DNA from: Pyrinomonadaceae bacterium
GTDB lineage: Bacteria > Acidobacteriota > Blastocatellia > Pyrinomonadales > Pyrinomonadaceae
Direction: 5' to 3'
Length of the DNA: 7,928 nt
Assembly: GCA_014379795.1 (NCBI GenBank)
Contig: JACMLC010000175.1
Span: 1-7,928 of the forward strand
Below, piece after piece: positions 1 to 6,158 of the stretch; position 1 is the stretch's first letter, and every line of letters begins with the position of its first letter. A model generated the notes under the pieces. It did no database searches. It was not told where the DNA came from and saw only the letters and a list, made by a program, of their open reading frames with translations. A program made the position numbers and the translations under genes.

Positions 1-1260
1 CGCAAAGGCGCGATCACCATCGCCACCAACATGGCCGGTCGCGGCACGGACATCCTGCTTGTCGGCAACCCTGAGTTCCTCGCGCGCGAGGCGCTGAAGC
101 GGCTGGAGATTGACCCGGACGAAGCGACGGATGAGCAATGGGACAAGGCGGTCGAAGAGGCCAAGGGCGTGGTCGAAGAGGAGCATAAAGAAGTCGTCGC
201 GGCGGGCGGGCTGTACATCATCGGCACGGAGCGTCACGAATCGCGCCGCATTGATAACCAGCTACGCGGTCGCGCAGGCCGTCAGGGCGACCCCGGCGCG
301 TCTCGCTTCTTCCTCTCTCTGGAAGACGATTTGATGCGTATCTTCGCGGGCGATAAGGTCAAAGCACTGATGCAGCGGCTCGGCATGGAGAAGGGCGTCG
401 CCATCGAATCCAAGATGGTCTCCAAGCGCATAGAGGGCGCGCAAAAGTCTGTCGAAGGCCGCAACTTTGAATCGCGCAAGCACCTCTTGGAATACGACGA
501 CGTGATGAACAAGCAGCGCGAGACGATTTACACCTTGCGCCGCCAGTTGATGGAACAGCCTGACCAGCGAGAATTTCTGTTAGGCGAGGCAGGCGTCGCG
601 CGCGACCTGTTCGGGGATTTGACCAAGCAGTATCTTAATCCTGACGCCGCGCCGGATGACTGGGATGTTGAGAACTATAAGATTCAGCTTGACTCCATCT
701 ATGACTTTGACCCGGACGACGAAGGGATAGATTTTCAGAACTCCACTTCGCCAGAGATCGAAGCCGCCATCTGGGAAAAGCTCAAAATTAAGTATGCCGG
801 GAAGGAAGCGCAGATCGGCCCCGAAGCGATGCGTACTTACGAGCGCATCATCATGCTCAACATCATTGACGCGCAGTGGAAAGACCACCTGCTCTCGATT
901 GACCATCTCAAACAGGGCATCGGCCTCGTCGGCTACGGACAGAAAGACCCGCTCGTAGAATATAAGAAACAGAGCTTTGATATGTTTCAAGAGATGCTCG
1001 ACCGGATAGACACTAACACGATTCGCTCGCTCTTTAACTTGCAGGTCGTCACTGAGCAGCCGCCTGAAACCCTGCGCCAGCGTCGCCCCTTGCGCCGCCC
1101 TTCGCAGCTCCAATTCACGGGGCCGAATCAGGGAGCGGCTGCCGCCGGTGAAGAAGAAGGCAGGATCAAGACCATCACGCGCGACCAGCCCAAAGTCGGG
1201 CGCAACGAGCCGTGCCCGTGCGGCTCAGGCAAGAAGTTCAAGAAATGCTGCGGCGCATAA
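1..1260 (+). CDS. secA: Preprotein translocase ATPase SecA, C-terminal part (5' end outside window)
   Basis: SecA is the cytoplasmic ATPase motor that pushes unfolded preproteins through the SecYEG channel. The frame is open from base 1, so 419 residues of what is normally a protein of roughly 850-1000 are seen. Numbering from the window edge, residues 4-19 carry the second nucleotide-binding-domain motif GAITIATNMAGRGTDI, and residues 73-97 hold the helicase motif VI region (IIGTERHESRR, then QLRGRAGRQGD). The helical scaffold/wing region follows (EYDDVMNKQR near 164-173), then the conserved WKDHLLSIDHLKQGIGLVGY near 293-312. A variable, basic and Ala/Glu-rich linker (about 352-398) leads to the zinc-binding SEC-C tail, with Cys405, Cys407, Cys416 and Cys417 in a CxCx8CC pattern that in SecA binds SecB or ribosomes. 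All motifs expected for this part are intact. Between motifs V and VI lies a charged stretch of about 45 residues, common in many SecAs. The identification is secure; only the 5' part is missing. Confidence 0.98.
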   Translation, partial: RKGAITIATNMAGRGTDILLVGNPEFLAREALKRLEIDPDEATDEQWDKAVEEAKGVVEEEHKEVVAAGGLYIIGTERHESRRIDNQLRGRAGRQGDPGASRFFLSLEDDLMRIFAGDKVKALMQRLGMEKGVAIESKMVSKRIEGAQKSVEGRNFESRKHLLEYDDVMNKQRETIYTLRRQLMEQPDQREFLLGEAGVARDLFGDLTKQYLNPDAAPDDWDVENYKIQLDSIYDFDPDDEGIDFQNSTSPEIEAAIWEKLKIKYAGKEAQIGPEAMRTYERIIMLNIIDAQWKDHLLSIDHLKQGIGLVGYGQKDPLVEYKKQSFDMFQEMLDRIDTNTIRSLFNLQVVTEQPPETLRQRRPLRRPSQLQFTGPNQGAAAAGEEEGRIKTITRDQPKVGRNEPCPCGSGKKFKKCCGA

Positions 1261-1280
1261 CTAATAGCCCGCAGCATTTC
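1242..1280 (+). promoter_or_regulatory. Perfect 12-bp inverted repeat across the secA stop codon
   Basis: GAAATGCTGCGG (1242-1253) is exactly complementary to CCGCAGCATTTC (1269-1280), leaving a 15-base loop that holds the secA stop TAA (1258-1260). The left arm is also coding: it covers the Lys-Cys-Cys-Gly codons of the SecA zinc tail. No T-run follows; instead the Shine-Dalgarno GGAG of the next gene starts five bases later (1285-1288). It therefore does not look like a classic intrinsic terminator. An RNA stem that stabilises or separates the secA message, or affects translation of the next gene, is an inference. A stem this long could also arise by chance, but a perfect 12-bp match at this exact position is suggestive. 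Confidence 0.5.
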
Positions 1281-1295
1281 CGGCGGAGATAAAAA

Positions 1296-2117
1296 ATGTA
1301 TGCACCTCGCAAACTGATAGCGGCAACGCTCGCGCTGCTTCTCTGTGCTTCAACGGGCAGCGTGTTGATAGTTGTTGCCCAAGCTCAACAAACCGATTCC
1401 ACCCCAACTGTTGAACGCGAGCGCGGCATCACGCTTTACCAAGAGGGCGATGCGGCGGGCGCAGTCAAAACGCTGCAAGCCTTTGTCAAACGGCAGAAGA
1501 ACGACATACGCGCGTGGCATTATCTGGGTCTCTCGCTGGAACGCACCGGGAAAGCTAAAGAGGCGCGGAAGGCGCACGAGAAGTCAGCCAAGCTGGCCGT
1601 GCAACTGGTTTTTGAAAAGATTGAGGGATTGGACAGTAAAGATTTTCTCGCCTTGAGCGACCAGCTCAAACCGCTCCTTCTCTTAGGGGTTGCGAGCGCG
1701 AATAAATTTCTTGAGTTGACCGGGAAGCCTTCCAAATCGAAAGTCAATGAGTGGCGCGAACGCGCGGAACTCTTGCAAGATTTCGCGGAAGTTGAAGACT
1801 GGATGAGCAATACAGATGACAACCCCGCCATCTTAAATTCGAACGAAGTGACGACCAAAGCGCGCATCATCTCCAAGCCGTCTCCGCAATACACTGAAGC
1901 GGCGCGGCAGAATCAGGTCACGGGAACCGTTGTCCTGAAAATGATATTATCCGCAGACGGCAAGGTCAGGGGCTTTATTCCAACCGTCAGGCTGTCGCAT
2001 GGCCTGACGGAGATGGCTATCATGGCGGCGCGCAGCATCAAATTCATTCCGGCCACCAAAGACGGCAAGCCCGTCTCGCAATTGATCAGGGTCGAATACA
2101 ATTTTAATATTTACTGA
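1296..2117 (+). CDS. Exported TPR protein with TonB-type C-terminal domain (paralogue 1)
   Basis: 273 residues. The start is supported by GGAG at 1285-1288, seven bases before ATG. Residues 1-30 form a basic then hydrophobic signal sequence with a possible signal-peptidase site AQA|QQ after residue 30; the hydrophobic stretch (about 7-28) is long enough that it might instead stay as a membrane anchor, as in TonB. Residues 40-105 contain about two tetratricopeptide helical repeats (GITLYQEGDAAGAVKTLQAF and WHYLGLSLERTGKAKEARKA). A helical linker (105-180) follows. Residues 187-273 resemble the TonB C-terminal domain: KARIISKPSPQYTEAAR, then VTGTVVLKMILSADGKV, then AARSIKFIPATKDGKPVSQ and a final beta strand. 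There is no proline-rich linker or ExbB/ExbD gene nearby, so an energy-transducing role is unproven; such TPR-TonB_C proteins may serve as periplasmic scaffolds. It lies 35 bases after secA and 7 bases before a paralogue, so is probably co-transcribed with the latter. Exact function unknown. Confidence 0.88.
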   Translation: MYAPRKLIAATLALLLCASTGSVLIVVAQAQQTDSTPTVERERGITLYQEGDAAGAVKTLQAFVKRQKNDIRAWHYLGLSLERTGKAKEARKAHEKSAKLAVQLVFEKIEGLDSKDFLALSDQLKPLLLLGVASANKFLELTGKPSKSKVNEWRERAELLQDFAEVEDWMSNTDDNPAILNSNEVTTKARIISKPSPQYTEAARQNQVTGTVVLKMILSADGKVRGFIPTVRLSHGLTEMAIMAARSIKFIPATKDGKPVSQLIRVEYNFNIY

Positions 2118-2124
2118 AGCCTTT

Positions 2125-3150
2125 ATGCTGCGCTTACTAAAAATTTCTTTGCTCATCGCCGTCACGCTCTCCTGCTGGATCTGGCAGGGCGCGGCCTCTC
2201 GCGCACAGGCTCAGGAATCATCTGCGACGGCGCAAGAGACGCGCGCACGCGGCATAGAGATGTACAAGCGTGGTGACATCGAAGGCGCTATCAAGACTCT
2301 GCGCGCCGCCGTCAAACAGGATAAAGAGGATGCTGAAGGCTGGTATTACTTAGGGCGTTCACACGCCGCCGCAAACAAGATTAAAGATGCGCGGCAGGCG
2401 TTTGAGAAAGCCGTCACGCTGCGCCCGAATTTTACGGATGCGCGTGCGGCTCTGGCTTACATGCTGCTGCTTGAAAAAAAAGACGATGAGGCGGTGCGCG
2501 AGGCGGAGATCGTCTTAAAGACTGATGAGCGTCAGGCTGAAGCGCATTATGTGCTCGGCGAAGCGAGATTGACTGATGATAAAGGGCAGTTCGCACTTGC
2601 GGAAGCGGAGAAAGCTTTAGCGGTCAACCCTGACTTCGACCCCGCGCTGCTGTTAAAGGCTAAAGCTGTGCGGAGGATAATCTCACACGGGTATCCCACT
2701 GCGACCAAAGAGCAGATTGATGATTTCATCGCCAAGAGCAAAGAGACGGTTGCCGCCATGGACTCCTTGCTCAAACGGAATCCGAATCCCGCTGACGCAG
2801 AAAGCTGGCGGGAAGTGTTATTCGTCTTACGGCCTTATGCCGAAGGAAATTTTGAAGCGTTTGTTTACCGGCCAGCGGATGTGACACAGAAAGCGCGCAT
2901 CTTGTCTAAGCCGAGTCCATCGGGCGCTTTTGTGAACAAGCCCAATCCCGGCTTGGTCGTCATCCAAGCGGTGTTTCATAGAGACGGCACAGTAGTAAAC
3001 ATCAGAGTGGTGAGCGCGCACGACGATGAAATAGCGAGAATCTGTATCGAGGCCGCACGCAAGATAAAATTCACTCCGGCCATGAAGGACGGTCGCGCCG
3101 TTTCGCAGCATATCAAAATCGAATATCATTTTATCTCAAACTTTGGATAA
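2125..3150 (+). CDS. Exported TPR protein with divergent TonB-type C-terminal domain (paralogue 2)
   Basis: 341 residues, starting only seven bases after the previous stop. The upstream sequence has just a weak GAAG, so translation may be coupled to the gene before. Residues 1-29 look like a signal peptide (basic MLRLLK, hydrophobic core, AQA|QE at 27-29); Cys17 does not sit in a good lipobox. Residues 36-171 hold about four TPR units (for example GIEMYKRGDIEGAIKTLRAA, GWYYLGRSHAAANKIKDARQ). A helical spacer (about 180-250) follows, then a C-terminal domain (255-341) recognisably related to that of the upstream gene: both have KARI(I/L)SKPSP, AAR(S/K)IKF(I/T)PA and KDG(K/R)(P/A)VSQ. The usual early TonB_C segment (Y..AAR....GTVV) is replaced by GAFVNKPNPGLVVIQAV, so the first part of the fold has diverged. 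The pair looks like an ancient tandem duplication, with this copy having gained or kept two more TPRs. Probably periplasmic; partner unknown. Confidence 0.87.
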   Translation: MLRLLKISLLIAVTLSCWIWQGAASRAQAQESSATAQETRARGIEMYKRGDIEGAIKTLRAAVKQDKEDAEGWYYLGRSHAAANKIKDARQAFEKAVTLRPNFTDARAALAYMLLLEKKDDEAVREAEIVLKTDERQAEAHYVLGEARLTDDKGQFALAEAEKALAVNPDFDPALLLKAKAVRRIISHGYPTATKEQIDDFIAKSKETVAAMDSLLKRNPNPADAESWREVLFVLRPYAEGNFEAFVYRPADVTQKARILSKPSPSGAFVNKPNPGLVVIQAVFHRDGTVVNIRVVSAHDDEIARICIEAARKIKFTPAMKDGRAVSQHIKIEYHFISNFG

Positions 3151-3176
3151 TATTTTGCGTTCCAGCCTTCTTTTTC

Positions 3177-4385
3177 ATGAGCGCTAACGTCACATCCACC
3201 AATCCGGTCGTGCAGGCAATTATCGCGGGCACAGCCCCGCAGGCTGCGCGGATGGCTGCGGCGCGCGGGCTGTTGCCGCTCTCGCAGGCAGACCTGTTGG
3301 AAGCTCTCGTCGCCTTGCGCTCAAGCCCGGAGCCGGAGCTGGTGCGTGCGGCTCAAGAGACTTTGGACGCGCAGGAAGCGCCGTCCCTGCTGGCGGTGGC
3401 AAAGGATAGCGAGACCGCGCCGTCCGTGCTCGGCTATCTGGCCGGACGCCAGAGCGCGGGGCGCGAGATACAGGAAGCCGTCGCCCTCAATAAGAGCACG
3501 CCGGATGAAGCCATCGCGCTGCTTGCTTCAATCACCACGGACGGCTCGCTGCTCGAAGCCATCACCGTCAACCAGCAGCGTCTGATTCGCGCTCCCTCGA
3601 TCATCGAAGCCGTCATCAACAATGCCGCGCGCACTCCTGAATCAGAGCGGCGCGCACGCGAAACCAAACGCGAGTTTTTCGAGAAAGAGCGCGGCGCGCA
3701 GCAGATCGCCGGAGAGTTGCGCGCACAGGGCAAAGCCGCCGCCGCAGAGTTTATGGAGAGCGCGGAATCGCTCGGCGAAACCGAAGGGCTTTCCCTTGAT
3801 GACGCGTGGCTCATCGCAGAGCACATCGAAGTCTCGGACGTAGACATAGACGATTCGTGGCTGCTGCTGGAACGCATCGAAGAGTTTTACGAGGAAAGCT
3901 ATGAGCAGCGCGTCGCCAACGCCGAGCGCATTATCGGCGAGACGAGCCGCGAGGGAGAAGACTCGCCTGAGCGCATCTCTCTGATTCGCCGCATCATGCT
4001 GATGACCGTCAAGGATCGCATCAAGCTGGGGATGAAGGGCGACCGCGAGGCGCGCTCGATCCTCATCCGCGATTCCAACAAGATCGTAGCCACCGCCGTC
4101 ATCCACAATCCGCGCATCACGGAACACGAGATCGAAAACATCTCTTCGATGCGGACGGTCTCTGATGAAGTCCTGCGCCTGATTGCGATGAATCGCGCGT
4201 GGGCGCGCTCGTACCCGATCATCCATAATCTGGCGCGCAACCCGCGCACGCCGATTGTGGCCGCGATCTCTATCCTGTCGCGCATCCGCCTCAAAGACTT
4301 GCAGCATATCTCGCAGAATCGCAACGTTTCGGAAGCCGTCCGGCGTCAGGCTTTCCGTCTGGCACAGACGCGCTCCGGAAATTGA
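3177..4385 (+). CDS. Hypothetical protein with HEAT/ARM-like helical repeats
   Basis: 402 residues, no signal peptide and no membrane segment, so probably cytoplasmic. I cannot give it a family function. The N-terminal part (about 10-150) is almost all alpha-helix with short Ala/Leu-rich repeats. The middle (155-265) is strongly charged, probably coiled-coil or extended helices (ERRARETKREFFEKERGAQQ; EEFYEESYEQRVANAERI), and contains two related acidic segments, LSLDDAWLIAEHIE (205-218) and VDIDDSWLLLERIEEF (222-237). The C-terminal part (about 275-396) starts with VKDRIKLGMKGDREARSILI and continues as degenerate 25-30 residue helical repeats with Asn-Pro/Asn-Arg turns (HNPRITEHEIENI, MNRAWARSYPII, ARNPRTPIVAAI, QNRNVSEAVRRQA). 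This resembles HEAT/ARM or leucine-rich-variant solenoids used for protein binding. No Shine-Dalgarno precedes the chosen ATG (the upstream is pyrimidine-rich), so the start is uncertain; ATG at 3252 is an alternative. Its base composition looks GC-richer than its neighbours. Confidence 0.8.
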   Translation: MSANVTSTNPVVQAIIAGTAPQAARMAAARGLLPLSQADLLEALVALRSSPEPELVRAAQETLDAQEAPSLLAVAKDSETAPSVLGYLAGRQSAGREIQEAVALNKSTPDEAIALLASITTDGSLLEAITVNQQRLIRAPSIIEAVINNAARTPESERRARETKREFFEKERGAQQIAGELRAQGKAAAAEFMESAESLGETEGLSLDDAWLIAEHIEVSDVDIDDSWLLLERIEEFYEESYEQRVANAERIIGETSREGEDSPERISLIRRIMLMTVKDRIKLGMKGDREARSILIRDSNKIVATAVIHNPRITEHEIENISSMRTVSDEVLRLIAMNRAWARSYPIIHNLARNPRTPIVAAISILSRIRLKDLQHISQNRNVSEAVRRQAFRLAQTRSGN

Positions 4386-4394
4386 AGTATACTT
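4385..4394 (+). promoter_or_regulatory. 10-bp palindrome AAGTATACTT with -10-like TATACT
   Basis: The 36-base gap before the small membrane protein gene contains the perfect palindrome AAGTATACTT, starting on the last base of the previous stop codon. Within it TATACT (4388-4393) differs from the TATAAT consensus at one position. I see no good -35 box at the usual 16-18 base distance. It might be a promoter of its own for the stress-type membrane protein, or a small operator, but it may also be chance. The clear Shine-Dalgarno AGGAG (4411-4415) lies downstream, six bases from the ATG. Confidence 0.3.
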
Positions 4395-4421
4395 GCCTCG
4401 CTTACATAAAAGGAGAAAAGT

Positions 4422-4694
4422 ATGACTTTGATTTCGTGGATCGTCTTCGGTCTTGTCGCGGGCGTTATCGCCAAGCTCCTGATGCCGGGCAAAGACCCCG
4501 GCGGGTGCATTATCACAATGCTGCTGGGCGTGGCGGGCGCGGTGCTCGGCGGCTTTATTGCAGAGGCGCTCGGCATCGCCGGCAAAACAGGTAGCTTTGG
4601 CGACAGAGGCTTTCTGATCCGCATGGCCTTTGCCGTCGTCGGCGCCATCATCCTCCTCGCCGTCTACCGGATGATCGCAGGCAAGAGAGCATGA
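4422..4694 (+). CDS. GlsB/YeaQ/YmgE-family stress-response membrane protein
   Basis: 90 residues, the usual size for the family often labelled transglycosylase-associated protein. Three hydrophobic segments can be seen: about 3-20 (ISWIVFGLVAGVIAKLL), 28-50 (GCIITMLLGVAGAVLGGFIA) and 64-86 (FLIRMAFAVVGAIILLAVY). The family pattern is present: a Gly-rich first helix, the loop MPGKDPGG after it, a Gly-rich second helix, and a G.FGDRGF-type loop before the third. It is an inner-membrane protein. In other bacteria members are induced by general or envelope stress, but the biochemical role is not established. The start is well set by AGGAG at 4411-4415. It ends the plus-strand gene set and faces a minus-strand gene across a hairpin element that begins directly after its stop. 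Confidence 0.92.
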   Translation: MTLISWIVFGLVAGVIAKLLMPGKDPGGCIITMLLGVAGAVLGGFIAEALGIAGKTGSFGDRGFLIRMAFAVVGAIILLAVYRMIAGKRA

Positions 4695-4785
4695 AAAGGC
4701 AGTGATAAGTGATGAGTGATAAGTGATAAGAAAAAGCTTTTCGTCTTATCTCATCACTTATCACTTATCACTCATCACTGCCCTT
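4695..4785. repeat. Long imperfect hairpin built of four GTGATRA heptamers per arm, between convergent genes
   Basis: The left arm starts AAAGGCA (4695-4701) and has four head-to-tail heptamers at 4702-4729 in the order GTGATAA, GTGATGA, GTGATAA, GTGATAA. The right arm has the complementary units TCATCAC, TTATCAC, TTATCAC, TCATCAC at 4751-4778, then TGCCCTT (4779-4785). The apex is GATAAG (4725-4730) against CTTATC (4745-4750) around the palindrome AAAAGCTTTT (4732-4741). Arms pair over most of their length with a few A.C mismatches and one G.U-type pair, because the unit variants are not placed symmetrically. The element exactly fills the space between two convergent stop codons and takes in two bases of the minus-strand stop. 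It probably acts as a bidirectional transcription terminator or RNA-end stabiliser, although no strong T-run flanks it. The heptameric unit resembles short tandem repeat families dispersed in some bacterial genomes (inference). Confidence 0.85.
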
Positions 4786-5311
4786 AAAATATTTCCGAGC
4801 TTTTGCGCAGGACAGACCACGCGACATCTGTCAGGGTGTGGCTCGCCGCGCCCCACCATAAGCCCGCGAACGCAGCCCACACCGTATGCTTGCCCCATGA
4901 CGCGCTGATGCCGCTTTCAATCGCACGCCAAGCCTGCGCCAACTCATCCGGGCTGGGAAATGCGCCGCCCGTCAAAGCCGCGCGCAGGTACACCGCCGCC
5001 GCGACGAGCGCTGCGATGACCAGCGCAAAGTAGATGACGCGAATCAACGTGCCGAAGAGTATGCCATGCGACCAGCGCGAGCGATGGCGAAAAATCATCC
5101 GGTACGGCAGCCACACAAAGCGAAAGACGCCCCAACGCGTATACTGTCTGGATTGAATATCCAGATCAGGCCCGAACATCAACCCGCCAAACAGCATCGC
5201 AGAGGTCATGATGATTGCCAGCACGATGCTTCCGGACACAATCCAAGCCGCCGCGAACGTCGGCGCGGCGAGAATAAACGTGATCGCATCATGGGTTTTC
5301 CCAGAAGGCAT
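4784..5311 (-). CDS. DUF2227-type putative metal-binding membrane protein
   Basis: 175 residues. The layout matches the uncharacterised DUF2227 'metal-binding protein' family, distantly like YdjM/YbcI-type membrane metal-dependent hydrolases. The start MPSGKTHD is the typical family N-terminus. Candidate metal ligands are His7 and Asp8 (THD), Asp49 and Asp51 (FGPDLDIQSRQY), His76 (FRHRSRW), His82 (SHG) and His158 with Asp162 (SHTLTD). Hydrophobic segments lie at about 11-47 (one or two helices), 84-109 and 144-157, so it is an inner-membrane protein. The start is supported by GGGGGAGA (5328-5321) about nine bases upstream on the minus strand. It follows the large peroxidase gene by 55 bases in the same direction; a TAGAAT (5339-5334) in that gap is a weak -10 candidate with no clear -35. 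The substrate and the actual reaction are unknown for the family. Confidence 0.85.
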   Translation of the reverse strand: MPSGKTHDAITFILAAPTFAAAWIVSGSIVLAIIMTSAMLFGGLMFGPDLDIQSRQYTRWGVFRFVWLPYRMIFRHRSRWSHGILFGTLIRVIYFALVIAALVAAAVYLRAALTGGAFPSPDELAQAWRAIESGISASWGKHTVWAAFAGLWWGAASHTLTDVAWSVLRKSSEIF

Positions 5312-5366
5312 TCTTCACACTCTCCCCCGGCTCATTCTAACCCGTGATTGCAAAAATAGCTTCGCC

Positions 5367-6158
5367 TTATTGAATAAAAGCATGCGGCACGGGCGTGTCG
5401 GTTGACGTGCCGAATGTCACTCCCGTAAAGCCTGCCGTCGAGCGGTTCAAATACCACGTTCCATCGCGGAAGACCGAGACATCCGCTTTGCCGTCACCGT
5501 CGTAATCTGCTGGAACGGGTAAATCAGTCGCTAAACCAAAAGCCATCGCGGAAAATCCGTTCGTGCTTTGCTGTAGATACCATGTTGAGTTTGCAGGTCT
5601 GAACACCGCCACATCCGCTTTAGCATCTCCGTCATAATCTGCTGGCACGGCTGCATCACCGGATGCTCCGAACTGGATGGCGGTAAAGCCGGAGGTGGAG
5701 CGATTCAGATACCAAGTTCCCTGAGAGGGACGAAAGACTGCTACGTCTGCTTTGCCGTCGCCATCGTAATCCGCCGCCACAGGTCTGTCGCCCGTTGTTC
5801 CGAAGGCTGTCGCGCTCGTTTGATTGTTCGCCAGATTGTAGAAATACCATGTTCCATTCGACGGGCGGAAAACGGCTAATTCTGATTTCCCGTCGCCGTC
5901 ATAATCTGCGGGAACCGGAACGTCTTCAGCCGCGCCGAAAGTGATGGAGGTAAATCCGGCCTGGCTTCTCAATAGATACCATGTGCCGTTGCGATAAACC
6001 GCGACATCTGTTTTAGCATCGCCGTCATAATCTACGGGCGCGAGCAGATCGCCCGCCGTGCCCCATGCCACGGCCTTGAAGCCGTCCCGGCTTTGCAGCA
6101 AGTACCATGTACCGTCTCTATAAACGGAAACATCCGTTTTGCCATCGCCGTCGAAATC
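5367..6158 (-). repeat. Six in-frame FG-GAP/VCBS-like coding repeats (42-45 residues each)
   Basis: On the minus strand the calcium-loop motif D(Y/F)DGD(G/A)K starts at 6158, 6032, 5906, 5771, 5639 and 5507, giving periods of 126, 126, 135, 132 and 132 bases. Each unit runs DYDGDGKADVAVFR, an optional PSQG/PSNG insert, GTWYL, a Ser/Gly-rich turn with GF, then FG...D.PVPA. The insert explains the longer units. Repeats 2 and 5 have Ala in place of Gly at the sixth position of the DxDGDG loop. The module ends with D.PVPHAFIQ directly before the stop. Such repeats fold as beta-propeller blades and bind calcium in related proteins; here they probably give a surface-binding or stabilising tail (inference). 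Confidence 0.88.

Noticed and set aside
580..1113. 177-codon open frame on the minus strand inside secA
   Set aside because: It lies wholly opposite the well-conserved secA reading frame and shows no recognisable domain; a shadow of the coding strand.
3642..4307. 221-codon open frame on the minus strand, opposite the solenoid protein gene
   Set aside because: Arg/Asp/Ala-rich composition typical of antisense of a GC-rich gene. The plus frame has helical repeat structure and consistent spacing with neighbours.
4695..4785. CRISPR array from the short regular repeats
   Set aside because: Units are 7 bases with no spacers and are arranged as inverted arms; no cas genes nearby.
4723..4908. Small plus-strand open frame starting in the heptamer hairpin
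   Set aside because: Its N-terminus is a translation of the heptamer repeat (SSYLITYHLSLIT) and the rest overlaps the DUF2227 gene in antisense; no RBS.
5340..5366. Intrinsic terminator after the peroxidase gene (TATTTTTG on the minus strand)
   Set aside because: A short T-run is present but the preceding bases form no stem longer than a few pairs.
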